A stretch of DNA of 64,000 nucleotides, from contig NZ_RAQH01000006.1 of assembly GCF_003610695.1 (NCBI RefSeq), positions 158,031-222,030 on the forward strand, in the 5' to 3' direction. A program made the position numbers and the translations under genes. Each line of letters begins with the position of its first letter. The first letter of the stretch is position 1. The DNA comes from Epilithonimonas arachidiradicis. Lineage in GTDB: Bacteria; Bacteroidota; Bacteroidia; Flavobacteriales; Weeksellaceae. Below, in pieces: positions 42,132-50,140 of the stretch. Under the pieces are notes generated by a model. It was not told the origin of the DNA. It was given only the letters and a program-made list of their open reading frames with translations, and did no database searches.

Positions 42132-43589
42132 TTATTTTGCTCCTAACTTATTAAGGATTTTAGCAGGAATTAATTTTTCCTTTCTTAACAAGAAGGTTGC
42201 CAAAATTAGAAATATAACATTTCCTAACCAAATGTTTTCTTTTAAATATTGGTAATATGCCAGGGACACTACCATTGTGATCAGAATGACAATGATATTT
42301 TTATAAATATTGTAAGGAATCGGGTATTTATAATGCCCCCAAATGTATGAGATGACCATCATTGCAAAGTAACTCGCAATAGTTGCCCAGGTCGAAGCCC
42401 AGTAACCATATTTTGGAATGAAATAAAAATTAATAAGGATTGTTATCAAAACGCCAATTCCAGAAATGTATGCACCGATAATGGTTTTATCCGTCAATTT
42501 ATACCAAATCGAAAGGTTAAGATAAATCCCTAAAAATAAGCTGGCAAAAAACAGAATAGGAAGGATTGAAATTCCCTCGTAATATTCCGGATTATTGATG
42601 TAAACTTTCGCAATCCAATCCAGATTTACAGATAGGAACAAAACAATCAGACAGTTAATTGCGATGAAAATATCCATTAATCTGACATAAGTTTGATTGG
42701 CATTTTTACTTTTTGAATTACTAAAGAAAAATGGTTCAATACCCAAAGAATAAGCTTGTCTGAAAAGAATCACAAACGTAACAACCTTTGCAACACCACC
42801 ATAAACACCTAATTCGTGACGACCGATTTCTTCTGGTAAAAGAAATTTAAGAAATTGTCTGTCAAAGGTTTCATTAATAATTCCTGCTAAACCTGCAATG
42901 GTAATCGGCCAAGAATATTTGATCATTTTTTTCCAAAGTTCCCAAGAGAAATGCTTTATTCTTGCTATTAATAATTCTTGCGACAACATCAAAAATGTAA
43001 TTGAGCTCGCAACAAGATTGGCTACAAAAACATAACCGATTCCAAATTCTGAACTATATTTTAAACCAAAAATTCCACTGGGATATTTTGGAAGAATAAT
43101 GATAAAAAATACAACTAAAAGGAAATTGATAATTCCGTTTGTGATTCTAATTCCTGCATATTTCAAAGGTCTTTCATTTTTTCTCAGCATTACAAAAGGC
43201 ATTGCACAAAAAGCGTCCAAAGCCAAAGTCACTGTTAAGATTGCTAATAAATCGACTTGGTCTGGCGTTTTGAAAGCATTTGCTAATGGCTGTCTGTAAA
43301 ATAATGTGAAAATCAGATAAACTAAAGTCACTGCCAAAACACTGAAAAATGAAGTCGAAATCAGTTTTCTGTCATCTTTTTCGTCCAAAGCAAAACGAAA
43401 GAAAGTGGTTTCCATTCCGTGGGTCAAAAGGACAGCAATAACACCTGCTACCGAATAGAAGTCGGCAAAAGGGGAATAAGCGGTCGGTCCAAAAGTTCTC
43501 GTAATAATAGGATTGATAACGAATGGGAAGAGTCTGATAATCACAGTCGTTAATCCATAAAGAGCGGTTTGTCCGAGAAGTTTCTTCAT
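42132..43589 (-). CDS. Polysaccharide biosynthesis flippase (Wzx/MATE-like)
   Basis: 485 residues with 13-14 membrane helices, the size and layout of Wzx-like oligosaccharide flippases of the MVF/MATE superfamily. The opening GQTALYGLTTVIIRLFPFVI and NPIITRTFGPTAYSPFADFY is typical, as are the KYSWPITIAGLAGIINETFD and LFRQAYSLGIEPFFFSNSKS segments. It would move lipid-linked sugars across the inner membrane. Its promoter box lies at 43615-43622, and the nucleotidyltransferase gene follows. Confidence 0.9.
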   Translation of the reverse strand: MKKLLGQTALYGLTTVIIRLFPFVINPIITRTFGPTAYSPFADFYSVAGVIAVLLTHGMETTFFRFALDEKDDRKLISTSFFSVLAVTLVYLIFTLFYRQPLANAFKTPDQVDLLAILTVTLALDAFCAMPFVMLRKNERPLKYAGIRITNGIINFLLVVFFIIILPKYPSGIFGLKYSSEFGIGYVFVANLVASSITFLMLSQELLIARIKHFSWELWKKMIKYSWPITIAGLAGIINETFDRQFLKFLLPEEIGRHELGVYGGVAKVVTFVILFRQAYSLGIEPFFFSNSKSKNANQTYVRLMDIFIAINCLIVLFLSVNLDWIAKVYINNPEYYEGISILPILFFASLFLGIYLNLSIWYKLTDKTIIGAYISGIGVLITILINFYFIPKYGYWASTWATIASYFAMMVISYIWGHYKYPIPYNIYKNIIVILITMVVSLAYYQYLKENIWLGNVIFLILATFLLRKEKLIPAKILNKLGAK

Positions 43590-43614
43590 TTTGATTTCAG
43601 TTCGAAAATTTTTG

Positions 43615-43622
43615 CAAAATTA
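43615..43622 (-). promoter_or_regulatory. Promoter -7 box for the flippase gene
   Basis: TAATTTTG on the minus strand followed by CA, 26 bp upstream of the ATG at 43589. Confidence 0.55.
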
Positions 43623-43645
43623 ATTGATTCTGTCAAAATTCAATT

Positions 43646-45943
43646 TTATTTCTTCGGTTTGTTGGTCATATAGAAAGTCAGTTTTCCACCATTCAAAATA
43701 TCCTGATGTCTGATTGTGAAATCTTTGATAGCTTTTCCATTCAGTTCAATTTTTTCAATGTAAACATTTTTATCAGACTGATTTTTAGCTTCAATTTCGA
43801 ATGATTTTCCGTTTTCAAGATTCAAAGTTGCATTCTTCACACTTGGACTTCCAATTTGATATTCATCAGAACCCGGCGAAACAGGATAGAATCCTAAACT
43901 GCTGAAAATATACCACGCACTCATTTGTCCGCAATCGTCATTTCCACCTAATCCATCGGGCTTTGCTTTGTATTGCATTTTCAGAATTTTGCGGATCTGA
44001 GACTGCGTTTTCCAAGGTTGTCCGGCAACATTATAGAGATAAGCCACGTGATGCGCGGGTTCGTTGCCGTGAACATAACCACCGATAATTCCTTCTCGTG
44101 TAATGTCTTCAGTATCGGCAAAAAACTCGTCGGGTAGATGCATTGAAAATAATTCATCCAGATTTTCCCCAAATTTCTTTTTTCCGCCCATCGCTTTCAT
44201 CAGTTCCTCAGGATTATGTGGAACGAAGAAACTGTAATTCCACGAATTACCTTCGATAAAGCCTTGTCCGTGTGTGCTCAGCAAATCAAATTCTTTTTTG
44301 AAACTTCCGTCTGATAATCTCGGTCTCATAAAACCAATTGATTTATCGAAGACATTTTTCCAGTTTTCGGAACGTTTCAGATATTCATTATATATATCGT
44401 TTTTGCCTAATTTCTTAGCGATTTGTGCGATGGCCCAATCGTCGTAAGCGTATTCTAAAGTGTTGGAAACCGATGTTCTGTTTTTCTCTGCAGAGATATA
44501 ACCTTTGTCAACATATTCGCCGATGCCTTCGTAATTTCTCTTGTTGGAAGTGGCAATGCAAGCCTTCAAAGCTTCTTCTGAATTTCCTGTAAATGTATTT
44601 TTAATAATCGCATCAGCAATCAAAGAAACCGAATGATAACCACTCATACACCAGTTTTCGTTGGCGTAATGCGACCAAACAGGCAACATTTTCAGACTGA
44701 ATTGGTCATAATGCGCCAACATCGATTTTATCATATCATTGTTCCGTTTTGGCTGAATGATATTGAAAAATGGATGCAAAGCACGATACGTGTCCCAAAG
44801 TGAAAACGTGGTGTAATTCGTAAAATCTTTTGCCTGATGAACATTTTGGTCGAGACCTTTATACTCGCCGTTAATATCCATATAAGTTGTCGGATTGATG
44901 AACGTATGATACATCGCAGTGTAAAAATTCACTTTGTCATCGTCATTTAAAGTATTGACAACAATTTTATTTAATTCCTTATTCCAATCATTTTGAGCCC
45001 GATCTTTTACGTTATCAAAGTTCCAATCCGGAGTTTCTTTCTGTAAATTTTCCAAAGCATTCGCCTGACTCACAGGTGAAATTGCAAATTTGATTTGAAC
45101 TTTTTCATTTTCTTGAGTATCGAAATCAAAATGCATTCTGATTTTCTTTCCGGCAATTTCAGGGAAATTATCATCCTGATTCCACTTTCTCCAAAAACCT
45201 CTGTAAGCTTGTTTGGTATCAAAATTTTTCTGACCGTAAGATTTGAAAGGCTTCGAAAATTCCATTGCAAAATAAACCGTTCTGGTTCTCGCCCAACCGT
45301 TGGTTTGTCTGTAACCCGTGATTCTGTGGTCGTTTTCAATCCTCACATAAGTCCAGACATTTTTGTCATCGTAATTGTAAATGCCTGCCATCAAATCCAA
45401 AATAATATGCGCATCATCAGATTTTGGAAACGTGTATTGATGAAATCCAACTCTTGTAGTTGCTGTTAATTCCGCTAAAATATTAGAATCATCAAGTTTC
45501 ACTTTATAATAGCCGGCTTCTGCTTTTTCATTCTGATGAGAAAATCTGGAGCGGAATCCATTTTCGGGATGTTGAGCAGTCCCCGGATTCAACTTTAATT
45601 TTCCAATCGTTGGCATTATCAGAAAATCGCCCAAATCGGAATGTCCGGTTCCACTGAAATGCGTATGCGAAAATCCGACAATCGTTTTGTCTTCATAGCG
45701 ATAACCGGCGCAATATTTATAAACATCAGGATTGTATTTTCCTTTGACTTCATAAGATAAAGTATCGGTTTCCGGACTCAATTGAACCGCTCCAAAAGGA
45801 ACAGTTGCACCGGGGAACGTATGTCCCATTTTCTCGGTTCCGATAATTGGATTGACGAATTTGACTAAGTTTTCTAATTTCTGAGAACTGAATAAAGAAG
45901 CGAATAAAACGGGCAGAATTAAAATGAATTTTCTTGGAGACAT
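43646..45943 (-). CDS. GH92 family glycoside hydrolase (alpha-mannosidase)
   Basis: 765 residues with a signal peptide (FILILPVLFASLFSSQ). GH92 enzymes are calcium-dependent exo-alpha-mannosidases that trim mannose from glycoproteins. The N-terminal beta-sandwich begins LVKFVNPIIGTEKMGHTFPG and includes VGFSHTHFSGTGHSDLGDF. The (alpha/alpha)6 barrel contains YTTFSLWDTYRALHPFFNII, the catalytic-region HGNEPAHHVAYLYN (general-acid Glu near residue 627) and GGNDDCGQMSAWYIFSSLGF followed by YPVSPGSDEY. The order matches the family fully. Linkage preference (alpha-1,2 is common) is not readable. Substrate is likely host or environmental N-glycans; no polysaccharide utilisation genes of SusC/D type adjoin it. 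Confidence 0.95.
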   Translation of the reverse strand: MSPRKFILILPVLFASLFSSQKLENLVKFVNPIIGTEKMGHTFPGATVPFGAVQLSPETDTLSYEVKGKYNPDVYKYCAGYRYEDKTIVGFSHTHFSGTGHSDLGDFLIMPTIGKLKLNPGTAQHPENGFRSRFSHQNEKAEAGYYKVKLDDSNILAELTATTRVGFHQYTFPKSDDAHIILDLMAGIYNYDDKNVWTYVRIENDHRITGYRQTNGWARTRTVYFAMEFSKPFKSYGQKNFDTKQAYRGFWRKWNQDDNFPEIAGKKIRMHFDFDTQENEKVQIKFAISPVSQANALENLQKETPDWNFDNVKDRAQNDWNKELNKIVVNTLNDDDKVNFYTAMYHTFINPTTYMDINGEYKGLDQNVHQAKDFTNYTTFSLWDTYRALHPFFNIIQPKRNNDMIKSMLAHYDQFSLKMLPVWSHYANENWCMSGYHSVSLIADAIIKNTFTGNSEEALKACIATSNKRNYEGIGEYVDKGYISAEKNRTSVSNTLEYAYDDWAIAQIAKKLGKNDIYNEYLKRSENWKNVFDKSIGFMRPRLSDGSFKKEFDLLSTHGQGFIEGNSWNYSFFVPHNPEELMKAMGGKKKFGENLDELFSMHLPDEFFADTEDITREGIIGGYVHGNEPAHHVAYLYNVAGQPWKTQSQIRKILKMQYKAKPDGLGGNDDCGQMSAWYIFSSLGFYPVSPGSDEYQIGSPSVKNATLNLENGKSFEIEAKNQSDKNVYIEKIELNGKAIKDFTIRHQDILNGGKLTFYMTNKPKK

Positions 45944-45971
45944 TCTTTGGAATTTTGAAGCAATTTAGTTA

Positions 45972-46078
45972 AAACCACAAAAGGCACAAAAGTTTTATTC
46001 AATTTAAATATTCTGAAAAATAAGCTCGATTTTCATTTGAATTAACAATTAGATTTTCTTTTGTGACTTTTGTGGTTT
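45972..46078. repeat. AAACCACAAAAG inverted repeat
   Basis: Left arm AAACCACAAAAGGCACAAAA plus G (45972-45992) and right arm CTTTTGTGACTTTTGTGGTT plus T (46058-46078) are near-perfect inverse complements with one mismatch in 21, around a 65-bp AT-rich middle. Related units are at 7533-7622 and 10921-10939. It fills the gap between the GH92 gene and pyrC (divergent). Confidence 0.8.
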
Positions 46079-46093
46079 ATAAATTCAAAAACT

Positions 46094-46101
46094 TAATTTT
46101 G
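46094..46101 (+). promoter_or_regulatory. Promoter -7 box for pyrC
   Basis: TAATTTTG followed by C, 20 bp before the ATG at 46122. Confidence 0.55.
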
Positions 46102-46121
46102 CTTTAATCTAAAAAAGTGAA

Positions 46122-47459
46122 ATGAAGATCCTAATAAAAAACGCCCAAATCGTCAACGAAGGAAGAATTATCCCAAGTGATATTCTGATTGAAAATGATT
46201 TGATTTCTAAAATAGAATCCAATATTTCTGAAAATGCAGACCAGATTATCGATGCTTCGGGAAAATATCTTTTACCAGGAGTGATTGATGACCAGGTACA
46301 TTTTCGTGAACCGGGGTTAACACACAAAGGCGATATTGAAAGCGAATCCAGAGCTGCAATTGCTGGCGGAACTACAAGTTTTATTGAGCAGCCAAACACG
46401 GTTCCAAATGCTGTAACTCAGGAATTGTTGACAGATAAATATGAAATCGCTTCTCAAAAATCTTTCGCCAATTACGGTTTTATGATGGGTGGCACAAATG
46501 ATAACCTCGAAGAAGTTTTAAAAACGAATCCGAGAAACGTTCCGGGAATCAAATTGTTTTTAGGTTCGTCAACAGGAAATATGCTGGTTGATAATCCGGA
46601 AACTCTGGAAAATATTTTCAGTAATACCAAAATGCTGATTGCCGTTCATTGTGAAGATGAGGCAACCATCAGAGCCAATACTCAAAAATATCTGGATGAA
46701 TACGGTGAAGATATTCCGGTGAAATTTCATCATTTGATCAGAAGTGAAGAGGCTTGTTATAAATCTTCCTCAAAAGCGATTGAACTGGCAAAGAAAACCG
46801 GCGCAAGACTTCACGTTTTCCATTTGTCAACAGCGATTGAAACGGAGCTTTTCAGAAATGATATTCCTTTAAAAGATAAAAAAATAACGGCGGAAGTTTG
46901 TGTTCATCACTTGACTTTCACCAACGAAGATTACGAAACAAAAGGCGGGTTAATCAAGTGGAATCCTGCGGTTAAAACTCAAAAAGACAAGGACGGACTT
47001 TGGGAAGCGTTGTTGGATGACAGAATCGATGTGATTGCAACCGACCACGCGCCGCACATCTGGGAAGAAAAACAGAATGTTTACACCAAGTGTCCTTCCG
47101 GAGCGCCTCTGGTTCAGCATTCTTTGGTGGTGATGTTGGAAAATTACAAAAACGGAAAGATTTCTTTGGAAAGAATCGTTGAAAAAATGGCTCACAATCC
47201 TGCAATTTTATTCAGAATCGAAAAAAGAGGTTTCATCAGAGAAGGTTACAAAGCGGATTTGGTTTTGGTTGATTTGAATCAAAACTGGACAGTCGAAAAA
47301 GAAAATATCCTTTATAAATGCGGTTGGAGCCCGCTGGAAGGAACTGAATTTCATTCTAAAGTTACCCACACTTTCGTCAATGGAAATCTGGTTTACGAGA
47401 ATGGAAAAATCAATGAAGAAAAATTCGGAGAGCGTTTGCTTTTTGAAGTGGAAGAATAA
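46122..47459 (+). CDS. pyrC: Dihydroorotase
   Basis: 445 residues of the long (type I) amidohydrolase class. It closes carbamoyl-aspartate to dihydroorotate in pyrimidine synthesis. GVIDDQVHFREPGLTHKGDI, AAIAGGTTSFIEQPNTVPN, the carbamylated-lysine segment PGIKLFLGSST, VHCEDEAT, LHVFHLSTA and VIATDHAPH are present. In the usual metal-binding DxHxHxR motif the first His is Gln58 here (QVHFR, His60 retained). Other catalytic residues stay, so activity is likely but the metal site differs. Allantoinase or hydantoinase are less likely given the pattern. Confidence 0.92.
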   Translation: MKILIKNAQIVNEGRIIPSDILIENDLISKIESNISENADQIIDASGKYLLPGVIDDQVHFREPGLTHKGDIESESRAAIAGGTTSFIEQPNTVPNAVTQELLTDKYEIASQKSFANYGFMMGGTNDNLEEVLKTNPRNVPGIKLFLGSSTGNMLVDNPETLENIFSNTKMLIAVHCEDEATIRANTQKYLDEYGEDIPVKFHHLIRSEEACYKSSSKAIELAKKTGARLHVFHLSTAIETELFRNDIPLKDKKITAEVCVHHLTFTNEDYETKGGLIKWNPAVKTQKDKDGLWEALLDDRIDVIATDHAPHIWEEKQNVYTKCPSGAPLVQHSLVVMLENYKNGKISLERIVEKMAHNPAILFRIEKRGFIREGYKADLVLVDLNQNWTVEKENILYKCGWSPLEGTEFHSKVTHTFVNGNLVYENGKINEEKFGERLLFEVEE

Positions 47460-47462
47460 ATT

Positions 47463-47494
47463 AAAGACTGCAAATTTTGCAGTCTTTTGTTTTG
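47463..47494 (+). terminator. Terminator after pyrC
   Basis: AAAGACTGCAAA and TTTGCAGTCTTT pair almost without a loop, followed by TGTTTTG. Confidence 0.75.
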
Positions 47495-47495
47495 C

Positions 47496-47567
47496 CTCTC
47501 GCGGATTAAGCAAATTTCGCAGATGTTGAAGTTGAAAAATCTGCTTTATCAGCTAGATCTGCGAGAG
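47496..47567. repeat. CTCTCGC inverted repeat, copy 1
   Basis: CTCTCGCGGATTAAGCAAAT at the left pairs in part with ATCAGCTAGATCTGCGAGAG at the right (47548-47567). The same family occurs at 48752-48815, with a one-sided remnant (AAATCAGCGAGAA) near 50116-50130. It separates convergent pyrC and azoreductase genes. Confidence 0.7.
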
Positions 47568-47591
47568 AAAATTTCTAACAATTAATTAAAA

Positions 47592-48194
47592 TCAGTCAAT
47601 AACAATGCTTTCAATTCCTTTGTTCAAAGCATTTTCCATAATTCCTGGAATTGCCAAACCTTCAGCGCGGAAAACACTTACATCCGAAACTCCATAGAAT
47701 CCAAAAACATTTTTAATATACGGAACATTGGAATCAAACACTTGGAAAGGACCTTCGGAATAAATATTTCCTGAGGTAAAAGCGATATATAGTTTTTTGT
47801 CATTCAACAAGCCTTTTGGTCCGTTTTCGTCATATTTAAAAGTATATCCGGCTCTCGAAGTGAAATCAAGATAAGCTCTCAGCGTTGCAGTAACGGAAAA
47901 ATTGTACATTGGGGAATCGATAACAATAATATCGGCTTCTTTTAATTCAGAAATCAAATCTTCAGAATATTTGTTGATGGATTGTTGCTCTGTAGAATGG
48001 TTTTCAGCCGGCGTAAAAAAAGTGTTGATGTGAGACTCATCCAAAAGTGGAGTCGGGTTTGTCGTAAGATCACGTTCTTTTAAGACAGTATCAGAATATT
48101 TTTCCTGAATTTTTTCGATAACTGCTTTTCCTAATTTTCTGCTTGCAGACAAATCTTTTCTAGGACTTGTGATGATGTGAAGTACATTTTTCAT
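47592..48194 (-). CDS. azoR: FMN-dependent NADH-azoreductase
   Basis: 200 residues, flavodoxin-like fold. It reduces azo compounds and quinones with NADH and FMN. LHIITSPRKDLSASRKLGKA (phosphate-binding loop), DSPMYNFSVTATLRAYLDF (FMN-binding PxYNF segment) and TSRAGYTFKYDENGPKGLL match AzoR/AcpD. It is divergent from an HxlR regulator 157 bp away that carries one conserved Cys, the arrangement seen with YodB-like redox regulators, so induction by quinones or electrophiles is likely. Confidence 0.93.
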   Translation of the reverse strand: MKNVLHIITSPRKDLSASRKLGKAVIEKIQEKYSDTVLKERDLTTNPTPLLDESHINTFFTPAENHSTEQQSINKYSEDLISELKEADIIVIDSPMYNFSVTATLRAYLDFTSRAGYTFKYDENGPKGLLNDKKLYIAFTSGNIYSEGPFQVFDSNVPYIKNVFGFYGVSDVSVFRAEGLAIPGIMENALNKGIESIVID

Positions 48195-48280
48195 ATGTAA
48201 ATGATTATTTTTAAATTTTTTAGAATTGCTTTTCAGCTAATTCATTTTTGAATGATTAAAATTTCTACAGCAAAATTATG

Positions 48281-48329
48281 TACATTTGCTTATTAAAAGT
48301 AAGTAGTGAACAAAAGGTTAGTAGTAACC
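48281..48329 (+). promoter_or_regulatory. Promoter and possible HxlR operator
   Basis: TACATTTG at 48281-48288 is a -7 box. GGTTA-GTAG-TAACC (48316-48329) is a dyad downstream of it; the related GTAAGTAGTGAAC precedes it at about 48299-48311. The dyad overlaps the expected leader and suits autorepression by the HxlR protein encoded next. Confidence 0.5.
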
Positions 48330-48351
48330 TTTGGGTAAGTTAAAAATCATT

Positions 48352-48750
48352 ATGGAAAATAATATTGAATTGGAAGAGCCGATGACCAAAGCCAGATGTA
48401 CAGAAAGTCTGTCTTCTGTAGAAGATGCGATTTACGTCATCGGTGGAAAGTGGAAACTGAAAATCATCATTGCATTGCAGGAACACGGAAGCATTCGGTT
48501 TAACGAGCTGCAAAGAATCGTTGCCGGGATTTCTGCAAGAGTTCTGTCGAATGAACTAAAGGATCTGGAGCTGAACGGTTTCGTCAAAAGAGTCGTGCAC
48601 GCCGAACAGACACCTGTCGTGGTAGAATACCTTTCCACAGATTACAGCAGAACTTTAAAACCAGTGATTATGGCACTTTCTGAGTGGGGAAGAACGCATA
48701 AAAAAAACATCAGGGAAGATGTTTTCGAAAATACTTTAGCCAAAATTTAA
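48352..48750 (+). CDS. HxlR family redox-type regulator
   Basis: 132 residues from the ATG at 48352; a TTG start 21 bp upstream is possible but would start inside the dyad. The winged helix of HxlR type is clear: IYVIGGKWKLKIIIALQEHG, RFNELQRIVAGISARVLSNE, LKDLELNGFVKR and VEYLSTDYSRTLKPVIMALS. Cys16 (ARCTESL) sits at the position of the conserved sensing cysteine of YodB/QorR-like members, and it is the only cysteine. It probably represses the divergent azoreductase gene until the Cys reacts with quinones or disulphide stress. Confidence 0.9.
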   Translation: MENNIELEEPMTKARCTESLSSVEDAIYVIGGKWKLKIIIALQEHGSIRFNELQRIVAGISARVLSNELKDLELNGFVKRVVHAEQTPVVVEYLSTDYSRTLKPVIMALSEWGRTHKKNIREDVFENTLAKI

Positions 48751-48751
48751 A

Positions 48752-48815
48752 CTCTCGCAGATTAAGCAAATCAAGCAGATGAAAAAAATTGCGCAATCAG
48801 CTCAATCAGCGAGAG
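48752..48815. repeat. CTCTCGC inverted repeat, copy 2
   Basis: CTCTCGCAGATTAAGCAAAT (48752-48771) and CTCAATCAGCGAGAG (48801-48815) form the stem ends; the middle is AAATCAAGCAGATG. It lies between the convergent HxlR and AraC genes and could also act as a terminator. Confidence 0.7.
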
Positions 48816-48824
48816 AAAAAAATA

Positions 48825-49721
48825 TCAATTAAACGACTGCCGAAATTCTAACGGCGACAAACTCGTTTTCTTTTTAAACAACGTAGAAAATGACTGCGAA
48901 TGCTCAAATCCCAGTTCATAAGCAATCTCACTTACCGATAATTCCGTTGTAGAAAGTTTCTCTTTCGCTTTGCTGATCAGCTTTTCGTGGATGTGCTGTT
49001 GTGTATTTTGTCCGGTATGGATGCGCAAAAGATCACTCAGATAATTCGGGGAAAGATTCATCGCTTCGGCAATCTGATGAACGGTCAACAAACCTTTTTC
49101 AGAAGATTGTTTATCAAAATAATTGTTCAGAAAAGTTTCAAATTTAGCCAAAAGCTGATGATTTCCACTTTTTCTGGTAATGAATTGTCTTTCATAAAAC
49201 CGCTTCGAATAATTTAAAAGCAACTCGATCTGGGACAAAATAATTTCCTGCGTATGCTGGTCGATATGCTCACATTCTTTATCGATTTTATTCAGAATTT
49301 CAAGCAGGTTATTCTCTTCATCTTCAGATAAATGCAGAGCTTCATTCACGGCGTAAGAGAAAAATCCGTAAGAAGAAATTGTATTCGCCAAAGAATGTTT
49401 CAGCAGAAAATCCTCGTGAAAAATCAAAAGATAACCCGTATTTTCACAATCCATCGTCTTCAAATCAAGATATTGCACCTGATTTGGCGCCGTAAAACTC
49501 AGCACACCTTTATCATAATCGTAATGCTGCTGTCCATATCTTATTTTTCCGGTCGCATTCCGTTTCAGGGCAACACAATAATATCGGCTCACAAAGCCCT
49601 TCCACACATCATCTTCAATGAAAACACTTTCCGAAAGATTCACCACGCTCACCATCGGATGTTTCGGTTCCGGAAGCGACAACAATCTGTGAAAAGCCGA
49701 AATAGATTTTATCGTGTTCAT
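48825..49721 (-). CDS. AraC family regulator (paralogue A)
   Basis: 298 residues. The N-terminal 180 residues are a cupin-like sensing domain (FHRLLSLPEPKHPMVSVVNL, GYLLIFHEDFLLKHSLAN). The C-terminal HTH pair reads LTVHQIAEAMNLSPNYLSDL and STTELSVSEIAYELGFEHSQ, then SFSTLFKKKTSLSPLEFR. The C-terminal 60 residues are nearly identical to those of the AraC gene at 51233-52147, so the two come from a duplication. The aldo-keto reductase gene upstream (50141-51142) on the same strand is a plausible target. Confidence 0.92.
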   Translation of the reverse strand: MNTIKSISAFHRLLSLPEPKHPMVSVVNLSESVFIEDDVWKGFVSRYYCVALKRNATGKIRYGQQHYDYDKGVLSFTAPNQVQYLDLKTMDCENTGYLLIFHEDFLLKHSLANTISSYGFFSYAVNEALHLSEDEENNLLEILNKIDKECEHIDQHTQEIILSQIELLLNYSKRFYERQFITRKSGNHQLLAKFETFLNNYFDKQSSEKGLLTVHQIAEAMNLSPNYLSDLLRIHTGQNTQQHIHEKLISKAKEKLSTTELSVSEIAYELGFEHSQSFSTLFKKKTSLSPLEFRQSFN

Positions 49722-49788
49722 AATTTGAAATTCTAAATATTAAAGATAGTTATTATTTGACTCCGTCGAACCACTTTGTTAGGTTTGG

Positions 49789-49882
49789 GCGCCTTTATCC
49801 GTCTTCCACTCCCGCTTTTTTGCTCCACTTCGTTCCGCAAAAAGAGCTCCGTTCAAGCCGGGGCGCAATCGTATTGCGTTTT
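49789..49882 (+). repeat. Dispersed intergenic repeat, family 1, copy 4
   Basis: Contains CCGTCTTCCACTCCCGCTTT, TTGCTCCACTTCGTTCCGCA, AAAAGAGCTCCGTTCAAGCC and GGGGCGCAATCGTATTGCG. The right half (CCGTTCAAGCCGGGGCGCAA) is identical to that of the copy at 53158-53250. AAAAA and TTTTTTG arms flank GCTCCACTTCGTTCC. Confidence 0.75.
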
Positions 49883-49928
49883 AACTTTGTGTTTTAATTT
49901 AAAGATTTTTTAAATTACTAATCTTAGA

Positions 49929-50049
49929 TTTTCAACATTAAGAATTAAAGATTTTTAAGAATTATTCTTAACAGACTTAATCAAGAATTAATTTATTAAT
50001 TCTTAACTCATTTAACTGTAAGATATTCTTAAATTCTTAATGTTGAAAA
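49929..50049. repeat. AT-rich nested palindrome (MITE-like)
   Basis: TTTCAACATTAAGAATT (49930-49946) and its inverse complement AATTCTTAATGTTGAAA (50032-50048 region) flank about 85 bp that contains further hairpins: TTAAGAAT/ATTCTTAA and AAGAATTAA-TTTA-TTAATTCTT. No reading frame. The whole gap 49722-50140 holds only this element, a family 1 repeat and a CTCTCGC-family remnant. Confidence 0.65.
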
Positions 50050-50140
50050 AAAGTAATAAACAAAGTTTATTCAAGTTAAGATTATTAAGTAAACTTTAAA
50101 ATCAGCAAAATTGGCTAAATCAGCGAGAATTTTTAAAAAT

